DNA of 64,000 nucleotides from Bacteroidia bacterium (GTDB taxonomy: Bacteria > Bacteroidota > Bacteroidia > J057), in assembly GCA_030430575.1 (NCBI GenBank), contig JAUIKF010000019.1, positions 62,001-126,000 on the forward strand. Direction: 5' to 3'. Below are positions 28,437 through 37,202 of this stretch, piece by piece. A model generated the notes under the pieces. That model was not told where the DNA came from and ran no database searches. It saw only the letters and a program-made list of their open reading frames with translations. Both the position numbers and the translations under genes were made by a program. The first letter of the stretch is position 1. Each line of letters opens with the position of its first letter.

Positions 28437-30560
28437 TTATGCCAATCCCACCAACCGAAAAGTGCTTCCTTTGCCCACTTCAGTTTGATAACTGATCTTG
28501 GCATGAATGGCCTTGGCCAGTTGCTGAGAAAGGTAAAGTCCTTGGGAACCGTCCCTTTCCATGGATGGGGGCTTTTCTGAGGAGAAGACATAGGATTGAA
28601 GCTCCTCGGCGATTCCAGGCCCCTGGTCTGTCACCTCAATCACAAATTGTCCATCATCACCATTTGCCTTGCAGGCCACCAACACTTCTTTGCCTTCTGG
28701 CGAAAACTTAATGGCATTCTGTATCAGGTTGCCCAAGATATGGGATAAGAATAGCTGATTGCTCTGAATAAAAATATCTTCAGAAACCATAGAAAGGCGG
28801 ATGTCTATCTGCTTTTCTGATGCCAAAGGTTGGTATTTTTGGATGACTTCGGAGAGGTGTTCGTGAAGGTCTATGGGATCGGTTTCATAGAGCAGATCTT
28901 GTTCGGCACTGGAAACCACCTGAGAGGTCTCACTGATCTCCTTGCTCAAGGTATAGATATGGGTAGCATTTTTGCTTCCATTGTGAATCAAGTTGAGCAA
29001 GTTTTCGGGGAGCTTTTGCAAGCCCAGGAAATACAGGATATTCCTGATATAGCCGAGCGGCGCTTGCAGGTCATGGCTGAGCAGGCGGATCAGATGACTT
29101 TTGTCTTTTTCCAGAACCAAGAGGGCTTCTTGTTTTTCATTGAGTTTCCGGTGGGCATCTTCGATCTGCTTTTTCTGGCGATAAAATTGCCAGAGGGCCG
29201 CTAATATAAGGACTGTTATGAAAATTAATCCGCCAATAATCAGGCCTCTCCGCCGCAGCTTCAATTGGCTAATTTCATTCTCTTGAGAGAGCAGGGCATT
29301 TTCTTGGGTTAAAAGGGCATTTTGTTGCGTCTTCAAGGAATCTTGAAAAGTAGCTTCTATGGATTTGATCTGCTCAGCTACTTCTACTTGGTTTGCAGAA
29401 TCCTGAAAGGTGGTATAAAGATGAAGGTATTTATAGGCTTCCGCTTCTTTTCCTAATTCATGAGCTATGTTTGCCAACAGTTGATATGTTTCAAATAATT
29501 TCTTTTGATTATTTGTTTGGATGGCTAGTTCTTTTGCCTTCAGGGCTGCTTGATAACTCAAAGAGAATTGTTGAAGGGAAAAGTGAACTTTAGCCAGGTT
29601 TTTCTGGATGTATAATTGTTGAGGGAAATGCTGTGTTTCTTGTGCAATCCTCCACGCTCGCTCAAAATAAGGAATGCTCTGCTTAGGTAAATCCTGGTCC
29701 ATCATTTGGACGCCTAAATTGATACATATAGCTGTGACATGAAGTTTGAGGTTTAAGCGTTCTGCCGCTGAAAGCCCAAGCAAAAGGTAATGTTTTGCAC
29801 TATCTGCCTCACCCAACTCATTATAGACATTGGATATATTGACTAAAGCTGTCACTACTTCAGCTGAATGGCCTCCCTTTGAATTTTCCTCCAAGGATTT
29901 TTTCATGTATTCCAAGCATTGTTCATAATCCCTGATTTCATACATAATCTTAGCTATTCTACCAAAAATCGTCCCTAAGGGATAATCAGGGACAGATTCA
30001 CTCAATTGATAGGCACTGAGTGTCCACTCCAACGCTTCTTTCCATTTTCCCTTTTTGGTCAAAGCATTACTAATCCCAGACTTGGCCGTTATGATAGCAG
30101 CTGTGTCTTTATGCAGTTCTTCAATGGCGATGGCTTGTAAATGGTAATGGATGGAACTATCCGGCTGACTTAAGGCATCATACATGACGCCAAGGTTATT
30201 ATAACTTCCGGAAAGGCTAAAGCTATCTGAAAAGGCTTCAAATATAGGAATGTTAGCTAGGGAAATGTTCTTAGCCTTTTCTAATCTTCCCAGTCGTATC
30301 AAAATATTTGCACGCCTGAAGTGTGCGCGTGCCTGTGAGTGGGGCAGATCTGCATCAACAGCCAGGGTGCTAGCAATCTGAGTGAGTGACAAGGCACTAT
30401 CTGGCTTCAAATGTTTTGATTTCTCTAAAAGACTATCAATCCGATGAATAATTGTACTATCCTTGACTTCATTTTCTTGTGAATACCCCAAGGGAATTAT
30501 CCAAATATTCAGGATGAGCATCATACACCTGAACAAATATGGTTGCACTACCTTCATCAT
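28437..30560 (-). CDS. TPR-containing sensor histidine kinase (HisKA/HATPase)
   Basis: 707 aa. An N-terminal signal/anchor (residues ~1-27) is followed by TPR-like helical repeats (~70-400), a Gln/Asn-rich coiled coil (~400-436), one membrane helix (~437-462, RRRGLIIGGLIFITVL) and a cytoplasmic kinase core. The H box is LLSHDLQAP with the phospho-acceptor His at ~496. The N box is GNLIQNAIKFS (~610), G1 is DQGPGI (~645) and G2 is GSQGLYLS (~671). This is the common Bacteroidota class of periplasmic-TPR kinases that autophosphorylate and pass phosphate to a response regulator. The divergent regulator at 30952 is the natural partner candidate. A normal ATG start is present. Confidence 0.9.
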   Translation of the reverse strand: MMKVVQPYLFRCMMLILNIWIIPLGYSQENEVKDSTIIHRIDSLLEKSKHLKPDSALSLTQIASTLAVDADLPHSQARAHFRRANILIRLGRLEKAKNISLANIPIFEAFSDSFSLSGSYNNLGVMYDALSQPDSSIHYHLQAIAIEELHKDTAAIITAKSGISNALTKKGKWKEALEWTLSAYQLSESVPDYPLGTIFGRIAKIMYEIRDYEQCLEYMKKSLEENSKGGHSAEVVTALVNISNVYNELGEADSAKHYLLLGLSAAERLNLKLHVTAICINLGVQMMDQDLPKQSIPYFERAWRIAQETQHFPQQLYIQKNLAKVHFSLQQFSLSYQAALKAKELAIQTNNQKKLFETYQLLANIAHELGKEAEAYKYLHLYTTFQDSANQVEVAEQIKSIEATFQDSLKTQQNALLTQENALLSQENEISQLKLRRRGLIIGGLIFITVLILAALWQFYRQKKQIEDAHRKLNEKQEALLVLEKDKSHLIRLLSHDLQAPLGYIRNILYFLGLQKLPENLLNLIHNGSKNATHIYTLSKEISETSQVVSSAEQDLLYETDPIDLHEHLSEVIQKYQPLASEKQIDIRLSMVSEDIFIQSNQLFLSHILGNLIQNAIKFSPEGKEVLVACKANGDDGQFVIEVTDQGPGIAEELQSYVFSSEKPPSMERDGSQGLYLSQQLAKAIHAKISYQTEVGKGSTFRLVGLA

Positions 30561-30951
30561 TAGTTTCCGTTATTTACCTTACCCCAAAAAAGTAAATTAT
30601 TTTGGTTCTATGGCAATTTTTGGGAAACCTATCCCTCATTAGATGAAAATGCTTTTCATTGAGGCAGTTGGTCCATCTTTCAAAGTCGGACCATCGATTT
30701 ATCACGTTATTTTGTCAAAATATTACCACTGATCAGCCCTTGTAATTCAGCCAATTTCGCGCAGATTTTTATACCATAAAATATAGGGCTAAAAATCACT
30801 TTTTGTAAACAAAAACCTCCATTATTTGTCTTGAAAGCCTGTTTTTCAATAGCATCTTTCTTATTGTATGCTTATCTTTGTTTTGATCCTCACACTCGTT
30901 TTTTGCTTAGAAATTATTGTAGGGAATAACAGTTTTTTTAGAGATAAAGAA
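30561..30951. promoter_or_regulatory. Divergent kinase/regulator intergenic region (391 bp)
   Basis: This is the only gene-free stretch above 300 bp. It contains a -7-like TATCTTTG at 30873-30880, 72 bp before the ATG of the response regulator; a matching -33 TTTG at 19-21 bp spacing is not evident. It also contains palindromes: ATGAAAA-TGC-TTTTCAT (30643-30659), TTTTTG-TAAA-CAAAAA (30800-30815) and GGTCC/GGACC around 30671-30691. These are operator candidates only. I see no RNA gene. Confidence 0.4.
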
Positions 30952-31581
30952 ATGGATAAAAAGATCAAACTGGTCATAGTTGATGACAATGAGCAATATG
31001 TAGAAGGATTGAAGATTATCCTCAATCAAGATGACATCCATATACAATTTACAGCCACTAATTTGGGCACTTTATTCATGTCCTTGGATAGAAATGATCC
31101 GCCTAATGTACTGTTGTTGGACATAGATTTGAATGGGATAAATAGCATTTCTCATATAGACAAGATTAAGGCTCTCCTGCCGCTAACCAAAATTATCATC
31201 GTTACGGGATTGGATTCTCCTACATCTGTTCAAAAATCCTTAAAGAAAGGAGTTGACGGATTTGTTCAAAAAGCAGCGGACCCCACCAACTTTCTGATGG
31301 CGATCCGAGAGGTGAATAAGGGCAATGCCTATTTGGACCCTAGGTCTACCAAACAAGCACTAAATACCCTCGGCTTTGAATCTCCTTTTTACTCAAAATT
31401 TGGCCTCTCAAAAGTCGAAGAAGAAATCGTGGTGTACTTGACTGATGGCCTTAGTTATAAGATGATAGGGGATAGAATAGGCATTAGCTTGGATTCAGTT
31501 AGGTATTATATCAAGGGCATCTATAAAAAAATGAAAGTGAACAGTAAAGTGGAATTGTTCAAAAAACTGCGCAATACATAA
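30952..31581 (+). CDS. LuxR/NarL-type response regulator
   Basis: 209 aa from the ATG at 30952. An in-frame ATG at 30868 would add a hydrophobic 28-residue leader; I reject it because it lies upstream of a -7-like element (30873-30880) and because MDKKIKLVIVDDNE is the usual receiver start and gives the same length as the paralogue downstream. The receiver has the acidic pair D11-D12, phospho-acceptor D57 (VLLLDIDLNG), T85 and K107. A LuxR-type helix-turn-helix lies at residues ~150-205 ('GLSYKMIGDRIGISLDSVR'). It is expected to bind DNA after phosphorylation, plausibly by the divergent kinase at 28437-30560. A close but degenerate paralogue follows 93 bp downstream. Confidence 0.88.
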   Translation: MDKKIKLVIVDDNEQYVEGLKIILNQDDIHIQFTATNLGTLFMSLDRNDPPNVLLLDIDLNGINSISHIDKIKALLPLTKIIIVTGLDSPTSVQKSLKKGVDGFVQKAADPTNFLMAIREVNKGNAYLDPRSTKQALNTLGFESPFYSKFGLSKVEEEIVVYLTDGLSYKMIGDRIGISLDSVRYYIKGIYKKMKVNSKVELFKKLRNT

Positions 31582-31674
31582 CCATAATCGGAGTTTCCTG
31601 ATTGCCACAGTTCACCATTTTCCCTAATATTCTGTATAAAAATTGTCAGAAAACCCTTAATATTATACAAGGAA

Positions 31675-32310
31675 ATGGCCTTTAAACAGCTTGTTGCCCT
31701 TATCCATGATGATAACTTACTCGCGCAACAAATAAGTGATTCGCTGGAGGAACATTCGTTTTGGAAATTCCAACGGATGGATGTGTCGATAGAAAAATTC
31801 TTTGAAGAGGTAAACCCCGTTTTTCCTCCCGATATCCTATTATTGGCAACAGCTAGTGGGCAAACCGATAATTTGCCCACGATTCCTAAACTGACCCAAT
31901 TTCTTCCCAACTTGGCGATCGTGGTTTTGATCCCTAAGGTGGAATCAGGGATTTTGGCGGAGGTGTTGAAAATGGGAGTTCATGGAATATATGATCAGGA
32001 ATGGCCATTGTCTGAACTCTGGAAAGCAATGGCTTATGCCAAAATACAGGGGGATTATTTAGATACAATGCTTTCCATTGCTCAATTAAATACCTTATAT
32101 CCCTCCGAAAAAACCTTGGCACAGGTGGGGTTATTGCCTTTAGAGCAGGAGGTCGTTTTGTATTTATTACAAGGATATAGTTATCCTATGATTGCCAAGG
32201 TGATGCAAGTGGACCTCAATGTTATTAGAAATTATATTAAATCCATATATAAAAAATTGGACATCCATACCAAAGAAGAGCTATTCCGCCAGTTCCCATT
32301 AGGACATTAA
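31675..32310 (+). CDS. Atypical response regulator with pseudo-receiver and LuxR HTH
   Basis: 211 aa, collinear with the preceding regulator. The C-terminal helix-turn-helix is well kept ('GYSYPMIAKVMQVDLNVIR', 'IYKKLDIHTKEELF'). In the receiver the acidic pair is retained (D12, D13). Aligned to its neighbour, the phospho-acceptor Asp is Ala58 (DILLLATASG), the switch Thr is Ile, and the conserved Lys is Gln108. It should therefore not be phosphorylated in the normal way and may act constitutively, respond to another signal, or dimerise with the first regulator. Probable co-transcription with 30952-31581 (gap 93 bp). Confidence 0.82.
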   Translation: MAFKQLVALIHDDNLLAQQISDSLEEHSFWKFQRMDVSIEKFFEEVNPVFPPDILLLATASGQTDNLPTIPKLTQFLPNLAIVVLIPKVESGILAEVLKMGVHGIYDQEWPLSELWKAMAYAKIQGDYLDTMLSIAQLNTLYPSEKTLAQVGLLPLEQEVVLYLLQGYSYPMIAKVMQVDLNVIRNYIKSIYKKLDIHTKEELFRQFPLGH

Positions 32311-32397
32311 ATGTCTTGATTTTACATCAAAATGTTTAATAATGCAAGCAAAATTAGTTCTATCTTTAGGTCTTCTAAATTACCTATTCCATATTGT

Positions 32398-32514
32398 TAC
32401 CCCGCCCCAGATGCTCAATTACCTTCTATCTTCCACTATTTGAGCATTTCCTATTCCCTAGTGTTTACAACACAATTCCTTTTCTCTCCGAAAAGGGGGG
32501 CGGGGTATTTTTTT
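32398..32514 (+). terminator. GC-rich inverted repeat with long loop, then T7
   Basis: Perfect 11-bp arms TACCCCGCCCC (32398-32408) and GGGGCGGGGTA (32497-32507) are followed directly by seven Ts. This is a plausible terminator for the regulator pair, overlapping the end of the convergent glycosyltransferase gene. The ~88-nt loop is unusually long. Confidence 0.45.
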
Positions 32515-33778
32515 ACTTCAAAATCGCCTTCGCATAATTCTCCCAACTCATATCTGCCGCTGTTGCAGCGACATTGTTGCGGTCGATGGGGTGATCGATG
32601 AATTTAAGCATCTGCTCGGCCATGGAGTCGGTGTCCTCCGGCTCTGCCATATAGCCGTTGAAACCATCTTTGATGGTTTCGGGAAAGTGGCCCACACGCG
32701 TGGCCAGGACAGGCATGTGAAAGTTGTAGGCGAGAGATTCCACGCCTGAAGGCGTAGCGGTGAGGTAATAGGTCAGGATGGCATCGCTGACCTGAAAGTA
32801 TTTGTGCACATCCTCATTTGGCACAAATTCATTGACCATTCCCACATGATCCTGTATGCCTAGTTCTTCGACCAATGCCAGGGGATTGTACTGGCGCTCG
32901 TCGTCGGATTTTCGGAGGAAAATGGACTTGGCGAGGCCAAAAAGGGCATTTTTGATGCGCGTAGAGATTTTAGTTTTGTCCAAAGTCTTCCAGAAAGATT
33001 CCCCGACAATCAGAAGGGAAACGTCTTTGCGCTGTTCCAGTACTTTGGCAAAAGCAGGGATGACATTGTGTAGCCCTTTATACTTCCGGATAAAGCCAAA
33101 AAAGAGAAAGACATGCTCTTTTAACCCAAATTCTTCCTTCATCGCCGCCTTGTCAAAATTGGGGTCTGGGGAAAAGAGGTCGTAGATCGGGTGATAAAGT
33201 TTGATGATATTGGTACTGCCGTCCGTACTCCTCGTTCCATCTTCATTGACCGTAAATGTACGTTTGGGAAAAGTCTCCTTGAGTTCGTTAGCGGTTTTAT
33301 AGGCGTGTGCAATAAAAGTGCTAGCAGGCTTCAAACCGTACCGAGTGAAACGCTTGTCTAAGACACTGGCCTCCTTTTGTACCAATACATGCACATCAAA
33401 CAAGACTTCAATATCCGTGTGCTTTCGCAGTTTTCTAGCTATCCAGCCCATAGGAAGGCCTTGCAGGGCGATGGCCCATTGGAATACCACTACATCTGGT
33501 TTTAGGTCACGGATATAGCGATAGGTCTTGGCCCAACTGCCAGGGCTGTTGTAATTGGTGATATATTCGACGCGAATATCCGTCCCTTCGAGCAGATCGG
33601 ATTTGCTGGATCGGTCCTTGAAGTCGCGGGGGATAATGGCGGGGTATTGCTGAGTCCAGGAGACGATATGTACTTCCGTGTCAGGAAGCTTGTCAAAGGC
33701 TTTGGCAAGGGCGGTGTTATAATTGGAGATGCCTCCTTTGAAGGCGGGCCCTGGGCCGAAGCAAACAATTCTTTTCAT
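32513..33778 (-). CDS. GT4-type glycosyltransferase
   Basis: 421 aa with the GT-B layout of GT4 glycosyltransferases. The N-terminal domain carries the glycine-rich 'GPAFKGGISNYN' loop (residues ~10-21). The C-terminal nucleotide-sugar domain has 'FFGFIRKYKGLHNVI' (~226-240, with the donor-phosphate Arg/Lys) and the EX7E-type region 'ATPSGVESLAYNFHMPVLA' (~341-359, first Glu 347). No signal peptide, so it should act at the cytoplasmic face. Acceptor and donor cannot be read from the sequence. It stands alone with no polysaccharide cluster beside it; the neighbours are a regulator (convergent) and a small membrane protein (divergent). Exopolysaccharide or glycolipid synthesis is inference. Confidence 0.85.
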   Translation of the reverse strand: MKRIVCFGPGPAFKGGISNYNTALAKAFDKLPDTEVHIVSWTQQYPAIIPRDFKDRSSKSDLLEGTDIRVEYITNYNSPGSWAKTYRYIRDLKPDVVVFQWAIALQGLPMGWIARKLRKHTDIEVLFDVHVLVQKEASVLDKRFTRYGLKPASTFIAHAYKTANELKETFPKRTFTVNEDGTRSTDGSTNIIKLYHPIYDLFSPDPNFDKAAMKEEFGLKEHVFLFFGFIRKYKGLHNVIPAFAKVLEQRKDVSLLIVGESFWKTLDKTKISTRIKNALFGLAKSIFLRKSDDERQYNPLALVEELGIQDHVGMVNEFVPNEDVHKYFQVSDAILTYYLTATPSGVESLAYNFHMPVLATRVGHFPETIKDGFNGYMAEPEDTDSMAEQMLKFIDHPIDRNNVAATAADMSWENYAKAILK

Positions 33779-33886
33779 GATAAGTAATACTTTGGCGCGA
33801 ATTTAGGGCTTTAGAGGCGATTATCCATCCTTATTTGAACAAATGGTGGAGAAAGCTTAACTTAGGGAAGAATCAAAATCAAGATA

Positions 33887-34084
33887 ATGCTAAAACTTTT
33901 TTTGCTCAGCATCGGGATGATAGCCTTCGTCTTTGCAGGCGTAGGGATCAAGATTTTACTGAAAAAGGATGGAGAATTTGCAGGTACCTGCGCGAGCCAA
34001 AGTCCGTTTTTGAATAAGGAAGGCGAAGCCTGTAGCTTCTGCGGGGCATCGCCTGATGAGAAGTGTAAAAGGGAAACGGCTTAA
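33887..34084 (+). CDS. Small Cys-rich membrane protein, NqrM-like candidate
   Basis: 65 aa. One N-terminal membrane helix (residues ~3-25, LFLLSIGMIAFVFAGVGIKI) is followed by a short basic stretch and four cysteines at 35, 49, 52 and 60 (GTC ... ACSFCGASPDEKC). NqrM (DUF539), needed for Na+-NQR assembly, has the same layout: one helix, then a GSC and a clustered Cys motif, thought to handle iron. Here the gene converges on apbE and the nqr operon, which fits such a role. The Cys spacing is not identical to the proteobacterial form, so the call is by architecture and context only. Confidence 0.6.
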   Translation: MLKLFLLSIGMIAFVFAGVGIKILLKKDGEFAGTCASQSPFLNKEGEACSFCGASPDEKCKRETA

Positions 34085-34095
34085 GGTTGAGGGGA

Positions 34096-34163
34096 AAATT
34101 CAAGTTCAAACTCAATCTCAAGTTCAAGTTAAAAGGACTCACCCCAATGGATTATCCTTTTAA
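34096..34163. terminator. TTCAAG/TTCAAA tract plus hairpin between convergent genes
   Basis: A degenerate hexamer tract (34096-34133) leads into 9-bp arms TTAAAAGGA (34129-34137) and TCCTTTTAA (34155-34163) with a 17-nt loop. It lies between the convergent NqrM-like gene and apbE. A bidirectional terminator is possible but the stem is AT-rich. Confidence 0.3.
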
Positions 34164-34188
34164 TCCTGAAAATTATGTCCATCCTGTA

Positions 34189-35181
34189 TCATTCCACAAT
34201 CCTTCCCTGAAGCCTTTCCGAAATAAACGTCTGCCATTCCCCCTTTTCATCTGAATAGACAAAATAGCCTTCCAGCTCTGGATGAGTGGCTAAAAATGCC
34301 TTCGCATCTTCTAATCCCATCACCATAAATGCCGTCGCATAAGCATCTGCCAGCATGCAAACGTCATGAATGACAGTCGCGCTGAGGAGGGTGTTACGAG
34401 CGGGATAGCCGCTGAAAGGGCTGAGTGTATGCGAATACTTCACGCCATCTTCTACATAAAACTTTCGGTAATTCCCCGAAGTCGCCAAGGATTTATCGTT
34501 TAGGTCCAAGATGAACTGAAAACGGTCTTGCCTGTCAAGTTCTTCTGTAGGTTTATCCACGCCAATCCGCCATAATTTTCCTTCTGCATTCTTTCCCTTG
34601 GTTTTCAATTCTCCTCCCAACTCTACGAGGTATTGGTTTACCCCTTTATCTTCCAAAAATCGCGCAAGCAGGTCCACCGAATAGCCTTGAGCAATGGCGT
34701 TAAAGTCAAACATTACGCCTTCTTCCTTGACAATGCGTCCTTCCACCAAATTAACTTTGTCAAATCCCACCAGTTGAAGCAGCTCCTTCACTCGCGCACT
34801 GTCCATCTTTTCTTTCTCAGAGAACCCAAATCCCCAGGCATTGGCGAGGGGGCCTATCGTACAGTCAAAGTGGCCATTTGACGCTTCATAGACAGCTTTT
34901 GCGCCCAAGAAGACTTCTTCGAACATGGGGTCGACGGGCAGGTCTTCGCCCTTATTGATGCGAGAGATCAGGGAAGTAGGGACCCAGGTAGACAAGGAAT
35001 TGTCAATGGCTTTCAGGATGCTATCGATCTGAGGATGGTAATCCGTGCCCTTCTTGGCGAGATAAGAGATGTGGTAAAAGGTGCCTTGGGCTTTGCCATC
35101 GTTTTGGATGAGGACATCTTTTTGTACAGATGGCGTACAGGCGGCGAGGCAAACAGCCAATAGAAGAATGAGGTTCCTCAT
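34189..35181 (-). CDS. apbE: ApbE, FAD:protein FMN transferase (lipoprotein)
   Basis: 330 aa. It has a lipoprotein signal with lipobox LAAC (Cys ~15) and the ApbE core: 'GTFYHISY', 'LSTWVPTSLISRIN', 'FDCTIGPLANAWGFG', 'DFNAIAQGYSVD', 'LVELGGELKTKG', 'KSLATSGNYRKF', 'YSHTLSPFSGYP' and 'MLADAYATAFMVMG'. ApbE transfers FMN from FAD to Thr residues of NqrB and NqrC on the periplasmic side. Its place directly after nqrF on the same strand, separated by 74 bp with a strong hairpin, makes it the maturation enzyme of the adjacent Na+-NQR. Confidence 0.95.
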   Translation of the reverse strand: MRNLILLLAVCLAACTPSVQKDVLIQNDGKAQGTFYHISYLAKKGTDYHPQIDSILKAIDNSLSTWVPTSLISRINKGEDLPVDPMFEEVFLGAKAVYEASNGHFDCTIGPLANAWGFGFSEKEKMDSARVKELLQLVGFDKVNLVEGRIVKEEGVMFDFNAIAQGYSVDLLARFLEDKGVNQYLVELGGELKTKGKNAEGKLWRIGVDKPTEELDRQDRFQFILDLNDKSLATSGNYRKFYVEDGVKYSHTLSPFSGYPARNTLLSATVIHDVCMLADAYATAFMVMGLEDAKAFLATHPELEGYFVYSDEKGEWQTFISERLQGRIVE

Positions 35182-35194
35182 AATATTTTGCAGA

Positions 35195-35242
35195 AGACCT
35201 CGGAGGTTTAAACAGCGGTACTGGCTAAAACCTCCGAGGTCT
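35195..35242 (-). repeat. Perfect 15-bp hairpin between nqrF and apbE
   Basis: Arms AGACCTCGGAGGTTT (35195-35209) and AAACCTCCGAGGTCT (35228-35242) are fully complementary with an 18-nt loop. In the nqr transcript it could stabilise the upstream message or dampen apbE expression. On the plus strand it is followed by GTCTTTTT. Confidence 0.6.
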
Positions 35243-35255
35243 GTCTTTTTCCATT

Positions 35256-36560
35256 CTATCCACCAAAGTCGTCAAAGCGTACATTCTCATCTGGAATGCC
35301 CCAGTCGTCGGCCATTTTGAGAACAGCTTGGTTCATGAGAGGCGGACCACAGAAGTAAAGCTCTAGGTCCTCTGGTGCTTCGTGATGGGTCAAGTAATGA
35401 TCAATCACCGCTTGGTGCACAAATCCCACAAACCCATCTCCTTCATCGTCCATGTCCTTTTTTATTTTCCAATTATCTTCTTCTAGTGGCTCAGAGAGGA
35501 CAAGATAGAATTTGAAATTGGGGAACTCTTTTTCGAGTTGGTAGAAATGGTCGAGGTAAAATAGCTCCCGCTTGGAGCGGCCTCCATACCAATAGGTCAC
35601 TTTTCGGCCTGTTTGAAGCGTTTTGAAAAGCTCATACAGGTGTGAACGCATAGGCGCCATCCCCGCTCCTCCACCGATGTAGAGCATTTCTGCCTCAGAG
35701 TGGTTGATGAAAAATTCTCCATAAGGACCTGAAATCGTGACGGTGTCTCCAGGTTTGCACCCAAAGATATACGAAGACGCTACGCCTGGATTGACATCGG
35801 CCCAGCCCTTTTTCTTACGATCCCATGGCGGCGTGGCTACGCGAACGTTGAGCATGATCTTCCGGCCTTCAGCAGGATAAGAGGCCATAGAGTAGGCACG
35901 CACCACTTCTTCGTCATTTTTCATGACAAGCGGCCAGAGATTAAATTTATCCCACTCTAACTGGAATTTATTTGGTTCTCCTGGATGCTCTTCAGGATGT
36001 GCTGTGATGTCCATGTCTGCATACTTCACTTCACAGTCAGGAATCTCAATTTGAATATATCCTCCCGCCTCATAGTCCATGTCTTCGGGCACTTCTACAA
36101 TAAATTCTTTGATAAAGGAAGCCACATTATAGTTTGAAACTACTTTCGCTTCCCATTTTTTTACCCCAAATACCTCTTCAGGAATGGAGATGTCCATGTC
36201 TTGGCGAACCTTTACCTGGCAGCCGAGGCGCCAGTTTTCTGTGATCTCCTTTCGACTGAAGTGAGGCGACTCGGTGGGGAGAATCCCGCCGCCACCTTCG
36301 TGGACCTGACAGGTGCACTGGATGCAGGTGCCCCCTCCGCCGCAGGCTGAGGGGAGGAAGATGCCTGCATTGCTTAAGGTGGTGAGCAGGGTGTTGCCCG
36401 CTTCTACTTCTATTTCCTTTTCTCCGTTGATCTTGATCTTGAGCTTGCCCGCGGGGGTCAATTTTGCTTTCACAAATAATAATACCCCTACCAAGGCATG
36501 GATGACCACAAGGAAAACAACGATACTGCTAGTGATGGTGAGAACATTCAATAATATCAT
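35256..36560 (-). CDS. nqrF: Na+-NQR subunit F (NADH dehydrogenase, 2Fe-2S/FAD)
   Basis: 434 aa. An N-terminal membrane helix (residues ~6-30) is followed by a ferredoxin-type [2Fe-2S] domain with Cys 73, 79, 82 and 114 ('SACGGGGTCIQC', 'RLGCQV'), the FAD-binding 'RAYSMASYP' (~221) and the NAD-binding 'YIGGGAGMAPMRSHL' (~294), ending FDDFGG. NqrF takes electrons from NADH in the cytoplasm and passes them to the membrane flavins. All cofactor ligands are present. It is sixth in the operon, 19 bp after nqrE. Confidence 0.97.
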   Translation of the reverse strand: MILLNVLTITSSIVVFLVVIHALVGVLLFVKAKLTPAGKLKIKINGEKEIEVEAGNTLLTTLSNAGIFLPSACGGGGTCIQCTCQVHEGGGGILPTESPHFSRKEITENWRLGCQVKVRQDMDISIPEEVFGVKKWEAKVVSNYNVASFIKEFIVEVPEDMDYEAGGYIQIEIPDCEVKYADMDITAHPEEHPGEPNKFQLEWDKFNLWPLVMKNDEEVVRAYSMASYPAEGRKIMLNVRVATPPWDRKKKGWADVNPGVASSYIFGCKPGDTVTISGPYGEFFINHSEAEMLYIGGGAGMAPMRSHLYELFKTLQTGRKVTYWYGGRSKRELFYLDHFYQLEKEFPNFKFYLVLSEPLEEDNWKIKKDMDDEGDGFVGFVHQAVIDHYLTHHEAPEDLELYFCGPPLMNQAVLKMADDWGIPDENVRFDDFGG

Positions 36561-36579
36561 GATATGTTTTTCCTTTAGA

Positions 36580-37194
36580 TTATAATTTGATGCCCATAAA
36601 ACTCATGAAAGCGATGCCCATGAGGCCCGTGATGATGAAGGTAATGCCCAAGCCTCGAAGGGCAGGCGGCACATTCGAATACCGAATCTTCTCGCGGATG
36701 GCGGCAATGCCTACAATCGCAAGGAACCAGCCTACGCCTGAACCAAGTCCAAAGGAGGTCGCTTCGAGGATAGTAGAATAGTCACGCTCTTGCATAAAGA
36801 GGGAGCCACCCAGAATCGCACAGTTCACCGCGATCAGGGGCAAAAAGATCCCCAATGAGTTATAAAGGACGGGGGAGAATCGTTCAATGATCATTTCTAC
36901 CAACTGCACCATGGAGGCGATGACGGCGATGAACATGATAAAGGAAAGAAAGCTCAGGTCTACATCGGCAAATTCAGGCCCTAACCAAGAAAGGGCACCT
37001 TCTTTTAACATGTAGTTTTCGAGGAGGTAGTTGATGGGAACAGTGATGCCCAGTACGAAGATTACTGCAGCTCCTAATCCCACGGATGTTTTTACGGTTT
37101 TGGATACGGCCAAATAGGAACACATGCCTAGGAAGTAGGCAAAGATCATATTTTCGACAAATACCGCTTTGACAAATATATTGAGTTCTTCCAT
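36580..37194 (-). CDS. nqrE: Na+-NQR subunit E
   Basis: 204 aa, about six membrane helices. It shows the NqrE/RnfA pattern '[25 protein letters not shown]' near the N-terminus, with the Cys (residue ~26) that helps hold the intramembrane iron centre, and a second conserved Cys in '[11 protein letters not shown]' (~120). It pairs with NqrD as the sodium-translocating core. The gap to nqrD is 8 bp, consistent with one transcript. Confidence 0.96.
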   Translation of the reverse strand: MEELNIFVKAVFVENMIFAYFLGMCSYLAVSKTVKTSVGLGAAVIFVLGITVPINYLLENYMLKEGALSWLGPEFADVDLSFLSFIMFIAVIASMVQLVEMIIERFSPVLYNSLGIFLPLIAVNCAILGGSLFMQERDYSTILEATSFGLGSGVGWFLAIVGIAAIREKIRYSNVPPALRGLGITFIITGLMGIAFMSFMGIKL

Positions 37195-37202
37195 GACAGG
37201 TC

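Noticed and set aside
28361-28591. Minus-strand 76-codon frame at the end of the first histidine kinase
   Set aside because: It overlaps the kinase C-terminus in another frame and lacks any recognisable feature.
30868-30951. Hydrophobic N-terminal extension of the response regulator
   Set aside because: It precedes a -7-like element, and cytoplasmic receivers do not carry such a leader; the start at 30952 is better.
32332-32601. Plus-strand 89-codon frame
   Set aside because: It crosses the inverted repeat and the antisense end of the glycosyltransferase gene and shows no protein features.
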